Shown one piece after another: positions 1-5,868 of a stretch of 6,464 bases of DNA. The position numbers and the translations under genes are program-made. How positions within the stretch are numbered: the first letter of the stretch is position 1; each line of letters begins with the position of its first letter. The notes under the pieces were generated by a model. The model searched no databases and was not told the DNA's origin. It saw nothing but the letters and a program-made list of their open reading frames with translations. The stretch is from JBPOIS01 sp052034295 (GTDB lineage: Bacteria; Pseudomonadota; Gammaproteobacteria; Pseudomonadales; Moraxellaceae): NCBI GenBank assembly GCA_052034295.1, contig JBPOIS010000216.1, positions 1-6,464 on the forward strand. Reading direction: 5' to 3'.

Positions 1-489
1 ATGGCCGGATTTTTTGAGAAAATACTCATCCGCCAGGGCCAGTCCGGTGTTCAGGCCGATCGCCAGCCACCACAGGCTCCAGCCCGTGAGGCGTTCGAGC
101 ACAGCCACCGCCAGGGGCACGGCCACCATCGCCCAGACCCAGCGATCCTCCACGGCTGCAGCGCCGGCCTGCCCACCCAAAAGCTCCGGTGTAAAGCCCG
201 GTACGCCGGGCTGTGGCGTCTCGGCGGGGCGCGCGGCCCCGTCCTGTGGCAGCCAGTGGGCGGCAAACCGGGTCTGGTGGGCTGGGGTCCAGTCGCCCTG
301 GCCATTCCAGAGCAGGCTGTCCGGTCCGAGGGTCTGGCTGTGGATCAGTGCCAGCACGGCGTCAGGACTGACTGGCCCGACGGCCACACCGTCCTGGACA
401 TAGTGCCAGTGTTCGGCCACGGCAGCGTCCGGGCTGTCCTCAGGCGCAGGTTCAGGTTGTTTTTGCAGGGAAATCGGCGAAGTGCTCAT
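1..489 (-). CDS. GYF_2-domain membrane protein, 3' end cut by window edge
   Basis: Reading leftward from the ATG at 489-487, the frame stays open for 163 codons to the window edge, so the C-terminus is missing. Residues 28-69 match the GYF_2 (DUF4339) pattern: WHYVQDG at the start, GPV at 38-40, a helix ending in IHSQTL, then LLWNGQGDW (59-67) and TPA. A Pro/Gly/Ala-rich linker (about 80-113) follows, then a hydrophobic stretch of one or two membrane helices (about 117-153). The visible end, NTGLALADEYFLKKSG, resembles the C-terminal signature I recall from small GYF_2 membrane proteins, so probably only a few residues are lost. The GYF_2 fold is thought to bind peptides; no enzymatic function is known for such proteins, and the role here is unknown. 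The Shine-Dalgarno is weak (GGAAA about 9 nt upstream). The opposite strand is also open, but its translation has no recognisable domain. It is separated from the upstream cys operon by two terminators, so it probably has its own promoter. Confidence 0.8.
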   Translation of the reverse strand, partial: MSTSPISLQKQPEPAPEDSPDAAVAEHWHYVQDGVAVGPVSPDAVLALIHSQTLGPDSLLWNGQGDWTPAHQTRFAAHWLPQDGAARPAETPQPGVPGFTPELLGGQAGAAAVEDRWVWAMVAVPLAVAVLERLTGWSLWWLAIGLNTGLALADEYFLKKSGH

Positions 490-507
490 GGTTTTTTTCC
501 AGTCACG

Positions 508-524
508 GGCCGCTGAATGCGGCC
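508..524 (-). promoter_or_regulatory. Hairpin in the leader of the GYF_2 gene
   Basis: GGCCGC (508-513) and GCGGCC (519-524) form a perfect 6-bp stem with a 5-nt loop, about 19 nt upstream of the GYF_2 start codon. No T-tract follows on either strand, so it is not an intrinsic terminator. It would sit in the 5' leader of the GYF_2 mRNA if transcription starts upstream of it. I could not identify a convincing -35/-10 pair in 525-590. Confidence 0.3.
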
Positions 525-591
525 TCTCAAGCACTGTAGCGGAGCATCCGGACAGGACGTGTCGGCCAAAAAACTGGCCTTGCACACGGTG

Positions 592-614
592 AAAAAAACC
601 AGCCCGGAGGCTGG
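592..614 (-). terminator. Rho-independent terminator (second of a tandem pair)
   Basis: Read on the minus strand, CCAGCC-TCCG-GGCTGG makes a perfect 6-bp stem (614-599) with a 4-nt loop. Seven T residues follow immediately (598-592). It lies 62 bp past the DUF934 stop codon and backs up the stronger hairpin at 655-635. Confidence 0.8.
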
Positions 615-634
615 CTGGAGGGCCTGAGCGCATG

Positions 635-655
635 AAAAACCCCGCCGCAGCGGGG
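635..655 (-). terminator. Rho-independent terminator of the cysI-DUF934 operon
   Basis: On the minus strand CCCCGC-TGCG-GCGGGG forms a perfect 6-bp, all G/C stem (655-640) with a 4-nt loop, followed directly by five T residues (639-635). It begins 20 bp beyond the TAA of the DUF934 gene. On the plus strand no T-run follows, so it acts in one direction only. Confidence 0.85.
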
Positions 656-675
656 TCCTGGACGGGGCACCGGCG

Positions 676-1206
676 TTACAAGCCCCGCCCGCCCTGAAAA
701 TGACTCTGCGGGGTGGCCGTGGCCGACTGGTAGCCCGCCGTGAAGGTGTTCAGGCCGGCCCTGGCGTCCTGCAGGTCCTGCTCATCCTTCAGCACGAAGC
801 TGTCAAAGCCACAGCGCTTCAGGTAATACAGCACATCCTTGAACACATCGCCCACCGCGCGCAGCTCGCCGCGATAGCCAGACCGGCGCAGCAGCGTGGC
901 ATAACTGTAGCCACGGCCATCGCCAAAGCCCTTGACTTCAATGGCGATCAGGTCCAGCTGGTCCAGCGGCAGGTCCAGAGTGTCTGGCGCATCCGCCGGC
1001 GTCAGCAGCAGGCCCTTTTTGCCCTGCACCTGCGGCAGCAGCCCCAGCTCGGCCACCGTCAGCAGCACGTCACCGGCGGGCAGCGTACCGGCGGCATCCA
1101 CCCGGCCAAAGGTCTGTTCGGCAATCAGTCCGCCCACGGTCAGCACGCGGGGCTGTTCGAGGTCCTGAATCAGGGCCGCGGCCCCGGAAGAAAGATCAGG
1201 CTGCAT
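676..1206 (-). CDS. DUF934 family protein, sulfite reduction accessory protein
   Basis: This 176-residue protein belongs to the DUF934 family (COG3749), commonly annotated as an 'oxidoreductase probably involved in sulfite reduction'. Its exact role is unknown; the family is nearly always found beside an assimilatory sulfite reductase. Hallmarks are visible: FGDGRGYS at 94-101, GYRGELRAVGDVFKD at 110-124, and RCGFD at 131-135 with Cys132. There is no signal peptide or membrane segment, so it should be cytoplasmic. The ATG at 1206 is preferred because AAGGAG (1219-1214) ends 7 nt before it. A GTG two codons upstream (1212) would leave only 1 nt after that site. The gene overlaps the end of cysI by 11 bp and its ribosome binding site lies inside cysI, so translation is probably coupled. 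It is the last gene of the operon. The C-terminal tail after about residue 160 is low complexity. Confidence 0.92.
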   Translation of the reverse strand: MQPDLSSGAAALIQDLEQPRVLTVGGLIAEQTFGRVDAAGTLPAGDVLLTVAELGLLPQVQGKKGLLLTPADAPDTLDLPLDQLDLIAIEVKGFGDGRGYSYATLLRRSGYRGELRAVGDVFKDVLYYLKRCGFDSFVLKDEQDLQDARAGLNTFTAGYQSATATPQSHFQGGRGL

Positions 1207-2848
1207 AGACACGCTCCTTGAACGGGGTCAGGCCCACCCGGCGATAGGTGTCGATGAAACGCTCCCCTTCGCGGCGCAGGTCCAGATAGACGTTGAGAAT
1301 TTCCTCGATGATGTCGGCCATGTCCTCGGCCCCGAACGACGGGCCCAGCACATCCCCCAGACTGGCATCATGGTCCTGATGGCCGCCGAGGGTCACCTGA
1401 TAGAATTCGGCGCCTTTTTTGTCCACCCCCAGAATGCCGATGTGGCCGACGTGGTGGTGTCCGCAGGCGTTCATGCAGCCAGAAATGTTCAGGTCCAGCG
1501 GGCCCAGGTTGTACACCGTGTCCAGATCCTCAAAGCGGCGCATGATCGCTTCGGCAATCGGGATGGATTTGGCGTTGGCCAGCGAACAATAGTCGCCACC
1601 GGGACAGCTGATGATGTCAGTGAGCAGGCCGATGTGGGCGCGGGCCAGATTGTGCGCGTCCAGAATCTGCCACAGCTCGAACAGGCGGGTCTGTTCGACG
1701 TCGGCCAGCACGATGTTCTGTTCGTGGGTGGTGCGCAGCTCGCCGAGGCTGTACTGGTCGGCCAGGTCGGCAATCAGGCGCATTTCTGCACTGGTCAGGT
1801 CACCGGGGGCAACCCCGGCCCGCTTCAGCGACACGGTCACGAGGCGATAGCCGGGCACCTGGTGGGCGTGGGTGTTGTGGCGCAGCCACTGGGCAAAGCG
1901 TGGATCGCGCTGGCCCTCAACGGACAGGTCCACATCACGCAGCGCCGCATAGGCGGGCGGGGCAAACTGGGCTTCCAGCGCCTGCATCAGCGCTGGATCG
2001 ACCGGCTGGGCACCGCTGGCCTGAATCTGCGCAAACTCGGCTTCGACTTTTTCGGCAAACACCTGCGGGGTCAGGGCCTTGACCAGAATCTTGATGCGCG
2101 CCTTGTATTTGTTGTCGCGGCGGCCATGGAGGTTGTACACCCGCAGCACCGCATCCAGATAGTTGATCAGGTCCGGCTGCGGCAAAAATTCGCGGATCAC
2201 ACTGCCGATCATCGGGGTGCGGCCCAGCCCACCGCCGACCATCACCCGGTAGCCCAGCTCGCCTGCGGCATTGCGGACGATGTAGAGGCCAATGTCATGA
2301 CACGCCGTGGCGGCACGGTCAGTCTCGGACAGGGCACTGACGGCGATCTTGAATTTGCGCGGCAAAAACGCAAATTCAGGGTGAAAGGTGGACCACTGGC
2401 GGATCAGCTCACAGGTCGGGCGCGGGTCCACCACTTCCCCGGCGATGCGCCCGGCGAACTGGTCGGTGGTGGTGTTGCGGATGCAGTTGCCGCTGGTCTG
2501 GATCGCGTGCATCTGCACGGTGGCCAGCTCGGCCAGCATGTCCGGTACATCGGTCAGCGCGGGCCAGTTGAATTGGATGTTTTGCCGGGTGGACACGTGG
2601 GCATAGCCCCGGTCGTACTGGTCGGCCAGATCGGCCAGTTTGCGCAGCTGCACCGAGCGCAGGGCACCATAGGGCACCGCCACCCGCAGCATCGGCGCAT
2701 AACGCTGGACGTACAGGCCGTTTTGCAGGCGCAGCGGGCGAAAATCATCCTCGGACAGTTCACCGCGCAGATAGCGCTGGGTCTGGTCGCGGAACTGGGC
2801 GACCCGTTCGTCGATCATGGCCTGATCAAAGGCAGTGTACCGATACAT
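1196..2848 (-). CDS. cysI: Assimilatory sulfite reductase, hemoprotein beta subunit
   Basis: This 550-residue enzyme carries out the six-electron reduction of sulfite to sulfide in the cytoplasm, feeding cysteine synthesis. It has the two tandem nitrite/sulfite reductase repeats: ferredoxin-like halves near residues 45-110 and 330-395, and siroheme/4Fe-4S halves near 118-260 and 405-535. The four cluster cysteines are present as C415-X5-C421 (SCPGGDYC) and C458-X3-C462 (GCMNAC). Candidate siroheme/sulfite-binding basic residues are R88 (STRQN), R124 (NCIRN) and K165/K167 (PRKFKIAV), in positions like those of E. coli CysI. Length matches the single-polypeptide Pseudomonas-type CysI (about 550 aa). 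The ATG at 2848 gives the expected family N-terminus, though the Shine-Dalgarno is poor (GGGA about 12 nt upstream). No cysJ flavoprotein gene is adjacent, so the electron donor cannot be read from the locus. A nitrite reductase assignment is less likely given the DUF934 partner. Confidence 0.95.
   Translation of the reverse strand: MYRYTAFDQAMIDERVAQFRDQTQRYLRGELSEDDFRPLRLQNGLYVQRYAPMLRVAVPYGALRSVQLRKLADLADQYDRGYAHVSTRQNIQFNWPALTDVPDMLAELATVQMHAIQTSGNCIRNTTTDQFAGRIAGEVVDPRPTCELIRQWSTFHPEFAFLPRKFKIAVSALSETDRAATACHDIGLYIVRNAAGELGYRVMVGGGLGRTPMIGSVIREFLPQPDLINYLDAVLRVYNLHGRRDNKYKARIKILVKALTPQVFAEKVEAEFAQIQASGAQPVDPALMQALEAQFAPPAYAALRDVDLSVEGQRDPRFAQWLRHNTHAHQVPGYRLVTVSLKRAGVAPGDLTSAEMRLIADLADQYSLGELRTTHEQNIVLADVEQTRLFELWQILDAHNLARAHIGLLTDIISCPGGDYCSLANAKSIPIAEAIMRRFEDLDTVYNLGPLDLNISGCMNACGHHHVGHIGILGVDKKGAEFYQVTLGGHQDHDASLGDVLGPSFGAEDMADIIEEILNVYLDLRREGERFIDTYRRVGLTPFKERVYAA
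1214..1219 (-). promoter_or_regulatory. Ribosome binding site that fixes the DUF934 start
   Basis: AAGGAG on the minus strand lies inside the last codons of cysI and ends 7 nt before the ATG at 1206-1204. It leaves only 1 nt before the in-frame GTG at 1212, so it supports the ATG start and translational coupling to cysI. Confidence 0.75.
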
Positions 2849-2907
2849 GGCGGCTGGCTGTGTCCCAACAATGGTGTAAAAATGACTGCAAGGGTAGCAG
2901 GCAGCGT

Positions 2908-2937
2908 CTTATCAATAAAACGTTTTTTCTGGATAAG
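2908..2937. promoter_or_regulatory. Symmetrical candidate bidirectional promoter, cysI / lipoprotein
   Basis: An AT-rich island in the divergent gap contains CTTATC (2908-2913) and GATAAG (2932-2937), a perfect 6-bp inverted repeat. Because of the symmetry, each strand reads as a -35/-10 pair with 17 bp between: TTATCA-N17-GATAAG rightward and TTATCC-N17-GATAAG leftward. The -35 boxes match the sigma-70 consensus at 4/6 and 3/6 positions, and both -10 boxes at 4/6. Predicted starts would be near 2944 (rightward) and 2901 (leftward). A 10-bp palindrome, AAAACGTTTT (2917-2926), sits near the centre and could be an operator. CysB is the expected regulator of cysI in this type of bacterium, but I cannot assign a CysB site with confidence. 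Confidence 0.45.
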
Positions 2938-2971
2938 GATATTCAATAAACTTGATAGACTGCCTGCACGG

Positions 2972-3015
2972 GCCCACACACAGGGGTGTGGGCTGGCCCT
3001 GGGCATCAGCCAGCC
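2972..3015 (+). promoter_or_regulatory. Two overlapping, competing hairpins in lipoprotein leader
   Basis: GCCCACAC (2972-2979) pairs with GTGTGGGC (2986-2993), an 8-bp perfect stem with a 6-nt loop. GGCTGGC (2991-2997) pairs with GCCAGCC (3009-3015), a 7-bp perfect stem with a 12-nt loop. The two share bases 2991-2993 and cannot form fully at once. The second ends 4 nt before the GGAGG ribosome binding site. There is no T-run, so neither is a plain intrinsic terminator. Regulation through RNA structure is possible but only inferred. Confidence 0.4.
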
Positions 3016-3019
3016 TGAC

Positions 3020-3024
3020 GGAGG
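3020..3024 (+). promoter_or_regulatory. Ribosome binding site of the lipoprotein gene
   Basis: GGAGG ends 6 nt before the ATG at 3031. It is among the best Shine-Dalgarno matches in the window and a main reason for accepting this small gene and its start. Confidence 0.75.
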
Positions 3025-3030
3025 TGGATC

Positions 3031-3468
3031 ATGAGGAAACGGTCTTCTGCCCGGTGGGCGCTGCCCCTGCCGTGGGTCCTGTGGCTCTGCGGCTGTGTGG
3101 GGCCCACGGCACAGCCCACCGGGGAAACGCTGGGCTTTCGGGTGCTGTCACGCAGTGCACAGGCTGCACAGGTGAGCCACACCGTGCCGCTGGGCCCCGT
3201 GTCGGCGCTGCAGCCAGAGCAGCAGCTGCGCCTCCACTGCGCACGCCTGTTCGGGGTGACGGTGGACCGCATCAGGCTGACCGACCTACAGACACAGGAC
3301 CGGCAAGCCCCTCTGCCCGTGGCGCTGCGCCTGCCCGATGCGCCGATGATCGGCATGGGTGGCGGTGATGCCCGGCAGGTGCCCGTGCAGACCCACCAGC
3401 AGTCGGTGCAGGACCGTCGGGTGGTGGCTGTGCGCACCCTCACCGCCCAGTGCAGCCCGATGCCCTGA
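3031..3468 (+). CDS. Predicted lipoprotein of unknown function
   Basis: The 145-residue product starts with a basic n-region (MRKRSSARW), a hydrophobic stretch (about 9-19) and a lipobox-like LCGC ending at Cys22. This predicts export, lipid attachment at Cys22 and a mature protein of about 124 residues anchored in a periplasm-facing membrane. Val23 and Gly24 follow the lipidated Cys, with no Asp at +2 to retain it in the inner membrane, so outer-membrane sorting is plausible. The mature part has two more cysteines (C70 and C141, the latter near the C-terminus), a possible disulfide. I recognise no domain. The start has a strong ribosome binding site, and the stop is 9 bp before the araC-type gene, so the two are probably co-transcribed. 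Codon use and GC resemble the neighbours. A minus-strand frame also spans this segment, but its translation looks like noise. Signal: moderate; function: unknown. Confidence 0.72.
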   Translation: MRKRSSARWALPLPWVLWLCGCVGPTAQPTGETLGFRVLSRSAQAAQVSHTVPLGPVSALQPEQQLRLHCARLFGVTVDRIRLTDLQTQDRQAPLPVALRLPDAPMIGMGGGDARQVPVQTHQQSVQDRRVVAVRTLTAQCSPMP

Positions 3469-3477
3469 AGCCGATCC

Positions 3478-4488
3478 ATGACGCCTTCTGCCGCCCCGTC
3501 GCTGTTGTCGATACTGGTCAGTTTTTGCATGGCCCGGCATTGGCCGGCTGAGGCCCTGTTCCGCAGTGCGGGCCATGACCTGACCAGCCTGCGCCTTGGG
3601 GCCAGTACCCTGTCACCGGAACAGTACATGCAGGTGCTTGCCCTGGCTGCCCAGCGCTTTGACTGCCCGACCGTGGCCCTGGCGCTGGGCCAGTTCATCC
3701 ACAGTGAGCAGCTGGGGGTGTTTGGCACCCTGTTGGCCAGCTGTGCACATCTGCAGCAGGCGGTGGAGCGGTTCAACCAGTTCCGTCCCCTGCTGGACGA
3801 GCACATCCAGCTGGTCCTGGACCGGCAGCCCGAGGGGTTGTGGGTGCGCTGCAGGCTGCCGGAGCCGGATCATCCCTTGCGCGCCGAGCTGCTGCTGTCG
3901 GCCCTGCTGTCACAGGGACGGCAATTCTGTGGGCAATCAATCCAGCCGCTGCGGGTGCAGTTCCGCCAGCCACGGCCTGCACACGCTGCGGCCTGCAATG
4001 CGCTGTTCGGGGTGGAGGTCGAGTTTGCCCAGCCGCAGGATGGCCTGCTGTGGCCCGAGGCGCTGCTGACCCTGCCCTTTTTGACAGCCAGCCAGCGCCT
4101 GCATGAGCAGGTGGTGCATGCAGCCCGCAGCCTGACCCCGCCTGTGGATGACCGGCTGGCCCCCCGTGTGGCCCGGCACCTGCGCCAGCACCTGCATGAA
4201 CCGGCGCGCTGCCAGCTGCCCGATGTGGCACGCGCTTTTGGCCGCAGTCCACGCAGCCTGCAGCGACACCTGCAGGCCGAACAGTGCAGCCTGCAGCAAC
4301 TGCTTGATCAGGTGCGGCAGCAGCACTGCTGTGCACTGCTCACCCAGACCCTGCTGCCGGTTGAGCAGATTGCCTGGCAGGTGGGTTTTGCCCACCCCAG
4401 CAGCCTGAATGAGAAATTCCTGCGCTGGACTGGCCTGACCCCCAGCCAGTACCGCCAGCAACACCGCGCCACCCTGCACCCGGGATGA
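3478..4488 (+). CDS. AraC-family transcriptional regulator, arabinose-binding-type sensor domain
   Basis: The 336-residue protein has the architecture of AraC regulators with a PF12625 (Arabinose_bd) N-terminus, like OruR-type proteins. The ligand domain covers about residues 8-200: an opening LLSILVSFC helix, SPEQYMQVLALAAQRF at 46-61, then ALALGQ and LGVFGTLLASCAHLQQAVERF. The C-terminal DNA-binding domain (about 228-330) has a first helix-turn-helix at 246-265 (LPDVARAFGRSPRSLQRHL). The second covers 294-315 and runs into the signature GFAHPSSLNEKFLRWTG with LTPSQYR (320-326). In that signature Leu310 replaces the usual Phe and Glu312 a usually basic residue, a modest deviation. The start at 3478 gives the expected family N-terminus but lacks a clear Shine-Dalgarno, so it may rely on translation of the lipoprotein gene ending 9 bp upstream. 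Its likely target is the oxygenase gene downstream, where a 21-bp-spaced direct repeat lies. The inducer is unknown. Confidence 0.92.
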   Translation: MTPSAAPSLLSILVSFCMARHWPAEALFRSAGHDLTSLRLGASTLSPEQYMQVLALAAQRFDCPTVALALGQFIHSEQLGVFGTLLASCAHLQQAVERFNQFRPLLDEHIQLVLDRQPEGLWVRCRLPEPDHPLRAELLLSALLSQGRQFCGQSIQPLRVQFRQPRPAHAAACNALFGVEVEFAQPQDGLLWPEALLTLPFLTASQRLHEQVVHAARSLTPPVDDRLAPRVARHLRQHLHEPARCQLPDVARAFGRSPRSLQRHLQAEQCSLQQLLDQVRQQHCCALLTQTLLPVEQIAWQVGFAHPSSLNEKFLRWTGLTPSQYRQQHRATLHPG

Positions 4489-4489
4489 T

Positions 4490-4508
4490 AACGCGCTGTG
4501 GCGCGTTT
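4490..4508 (+). terminator. Hairpin after araC stop, possible weak terminator
   Basis: AACGCGC (4490-4496) and GCGCGTT (4501-4507) form a perfect 7-bp stem with a TGTG loop, starting 2 nt after the TGA of the regulator gene. Only three T residues end it (4506-4508), so termination would be weak or partial. It could separate the lipoprotein-araC transcript from the oxygenase gene. It also overlaps the left arm of the direct repeat at 4498-4533, so the bases may serve both roles. Confidence 0.5.
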
Positions 4509-4533
4509 GCGGTAGGGCGTGGCAGTTTTGCGG
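4498..4533 (+). promoter_or_regulatory. Direct repeat, candidate AraC-type operator of oxygenase gene
   Basis: GTGGCGCGTTTGCGG (4498-4512) and GTGGCAGTTTTGCGG (4519-4533) are identical at 12 of 15 positions and are 21 bp apart start to start. AraC-family dimers bind direct repeats about two helical turns apart; 21 bp matches the araI1/araI2 geometry. The right copy ends just before a poor candidate -35 (TTGTGG, 4537-4542). The -10 candidate TAGGCT (4558-4563) is also weak and is 15 bp away. A weak core promoter next to the repeat fits activator-dependent transcription. Binding by the adjacent regulator is an inference. Confidence 0.4.
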
Positions 4534-4596
4534 CTGTTGTGGCCAGCCCTGCGCTTTTAGGCTGACGGCATTGTCCCTGTTGTCTGGAATACCGCC

Positions 4597-5865
4597 ATGA
4601 CGGAATTTGCCTTTGCCCACAGCCGCAGTGTCGCCCCGCAGCACAATGAACGCCTGCGTCCCTTACAGCTGATGCGCCGTTTTTGTGTCGGCAAAGACCA
4701 TGTGCCAGACAGCGCCCTGTTGGCGGCACTGGATCAGGGTTACGACGTCGGTGACCCGCTGTGTGATGCCTGGGTGGCCCATGCCCAGACTCTGCCCCGT
4801 CAGGGCATGGACCTGTATCAGCGTGCCTTGCAACATGGCATAGACTCTGTGGTGGATGCCCCACAGGCCCTGGTTGATCTGTTTGTGGATCTGGAGCGCG
4901 AGCCGGACTGGCTGGACTGGGCCCAGGTGGATCGGGGCGCGGTCACGCTGGCGCGCTATCCAATCCTGCAGAGCCTGATGCTGCAGAGTGTGTCGCTGAT
5001 GGGGGGCTATGCGGTGCCCGGTCTGGCGCAGCCGCTGCTTGAGACCGGATCGCTGGCCTACAGTGTGCTGCCGCGCATGGCACGCACGCTGATGTTTGCG
5101 GGTGCGGTCACGTCACGTTATGCCATGCAAAAACACCAGCCCGGCTATCTGCAGGCCGGCCATGTGCGGCTGGTGCACACGCTGGTGCGCCACCGGCTAA
5201 CCCACAGTCCAGACTGGGACTTTGAACAGTTTGGGGTGCCAATCAACCAGACCGATCTGGTGGCCACCAACCTGCAGTTTTCACTGGTGGTGTTGTATGG
5301 TTTGCGGGCTTTTGGTTCCCACCTCAGCCCTGACGAACGCGAATCGGTGCTGCATCTGTGGCGCTATATTGGACACGTGATGGGGCTGGACAGCGATGCC
5401 ATGCCCGCCAGTGAACAGGCCTGCAGTGAATGGCTGTATGCGTATCTGGCCACCCAGCGCATGGACTGCGAACGGGCACGCCCTCTGGCGCAGGCCCTGC
5501 ATGAATTGCCACTGCTGCTGGCCGGGGCCCGCAAACTCGACCAGCGCGCAGCCCGTCTGGAGCAGCAGGTGCGGGCGGGCGTGACGCGGTGGTTCATGGG
5601 CCAGCGTCTGGCCGATGGTCTCGGGCTGCCTGATCCCCGGTGGGTCAGTCCGGTGTTGCTGGGCACTGGAGGCAGTCAGTTTGTGCTGGATCGGCTGCGG
5701 GATGTCCCACCACTGGGCCACTGGCTCACCCAGAGTGCGCTGGGTTATCGTGAGCATGTCAAAGGCAAATACATGCGCGCAGAACCCAGTCTGGCGCCGG
5801 CTTTCATGGCGCTCGAACAGGCGATTGCGGCGCTGACCGGAGCACAAGAAGGCCGTGCCGCCTAG
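4597..5865 (+). CDS. MpaB/Lcp-like oxygenase family protein (DUF2236)
   Basis: The 422-residue protein belongs to the PF09995 family (ER-bound oxygenase MpaB / rubber oxygenase catalytic domain), whose characterised members include the b-type heme dioxygenase Lcp of Streptomyces K30. The catalytic core spans about 95-285. Key segments are LPRMARTLMFAG (158-169), VRLVHTLVRHR (190-200), and NQTDLVATNLQFS (217-229). As I recall, Lcp uses R164, K167, T168 and axial heme ligand H198. Here R160, R163, T164 and H194 have exactly the same spacing, with R163 in place of K167. The Lcp catalytic Glu148 has no clear counterpart at that offset; E149 is a candidate. No Tat or Sec signal is seen, so unlike secreted Lcp it should be cytoplasmic or membrane-associated. 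The start has a weak GGA 8 nt upstream. It follows an AraC regulator and is 3 bp before a small membrane protein gene. The substrate is unknown; rubber cleavage should not be assumed. Confidence 0.88.
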   Translation: MTEFAFAHSRSVAPQHNERLRPLQLMRRFCVGKDHVPDSALLAALDQGYDVGDPLCDAWVAHAQTLPRQGMDLYQRALQHGIDSVVDAPQALVDLFVDLEREPDWLDWAQVDRGAVTLARYPILQSLMLQSVSLMGGYAVPGLAQPLLETGSLAYSVLPRMARTLMFAGAVTSRYAMQKHQPGYLQAGHVRLVHTLVRHRLTHSPDWDFEQFGVPINQTDLVATNLQFSLVVLYGLRAFGSHLSPDERESVLHLWRYIGHVMGLDSDAMPASEQACSEWLYAYLATQRMDCERARPLAQALHELPLLLAGARKLDQRAARLEQQVRAGVTRWFMGQRLADGLGLPDPRWVSPVLLGTGGSQFVLDRLRDVPPLGHWLTQSALGYREHVKGKYMRAEPSLAPAFMALEQAIAALTGAQEGRAA

Positions 5866-5868
5866 CCG

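Noticed and set aside
1..516. A 171-codon plus-strand frame at the left edge
   Set aside because: The minus strand in the same interval encodes a GYF_2 domain and membrane helices; the plus translation is Arg/Gly/His-rich noise.
564..579. GGCCA-N6-TGGCC inverted repeat upstream of the GYF_2 gene
   Set aside because: Only 5 bp, a common word in GC-rich DNA, and not followed by a T-run; could be chance.
700..1221. A 173-codon plus-strand frame opposite the DUF934 gene
   Set aside because: It is the antisense shadow of a clear DUF934 protein; no domain and no ribosome binding site.
1370..3034. A 554-codon open frame on the plus strand opposite cysI
   Set aside because: Its translation has no recognisable domain and is rich in His/Gln/Gly/Val, the mirror of the cysI codon pattern. 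The minus strand encodes a complete, motif-perfect CysI.
3006..3806. A 266-codon minus-strand frame opposite the lipoprotein and start of the AraC gene
   Set aside because: Cys/Ser/Arg-rich with no domain or signal. The plus strand has a ribosome binding site, a lipobox and an AraC family N-terminus.
4520..4533. Sigma-54-like TGGCAG...TTGC upstream of the oxygenase gene
   Set aside because: The GG and GC elements are only 7 bp apart instead of the required 10, so it cannot be a -24/-12 promoter.
3937..4644. A 235-codon minus-strand frame opposite the AraC C-terminal domain
   Set aside because: Antisense to a well-supported AraC helix-turn-helix region; Gln/Ala-rich from complementing Leu/Gln codons.
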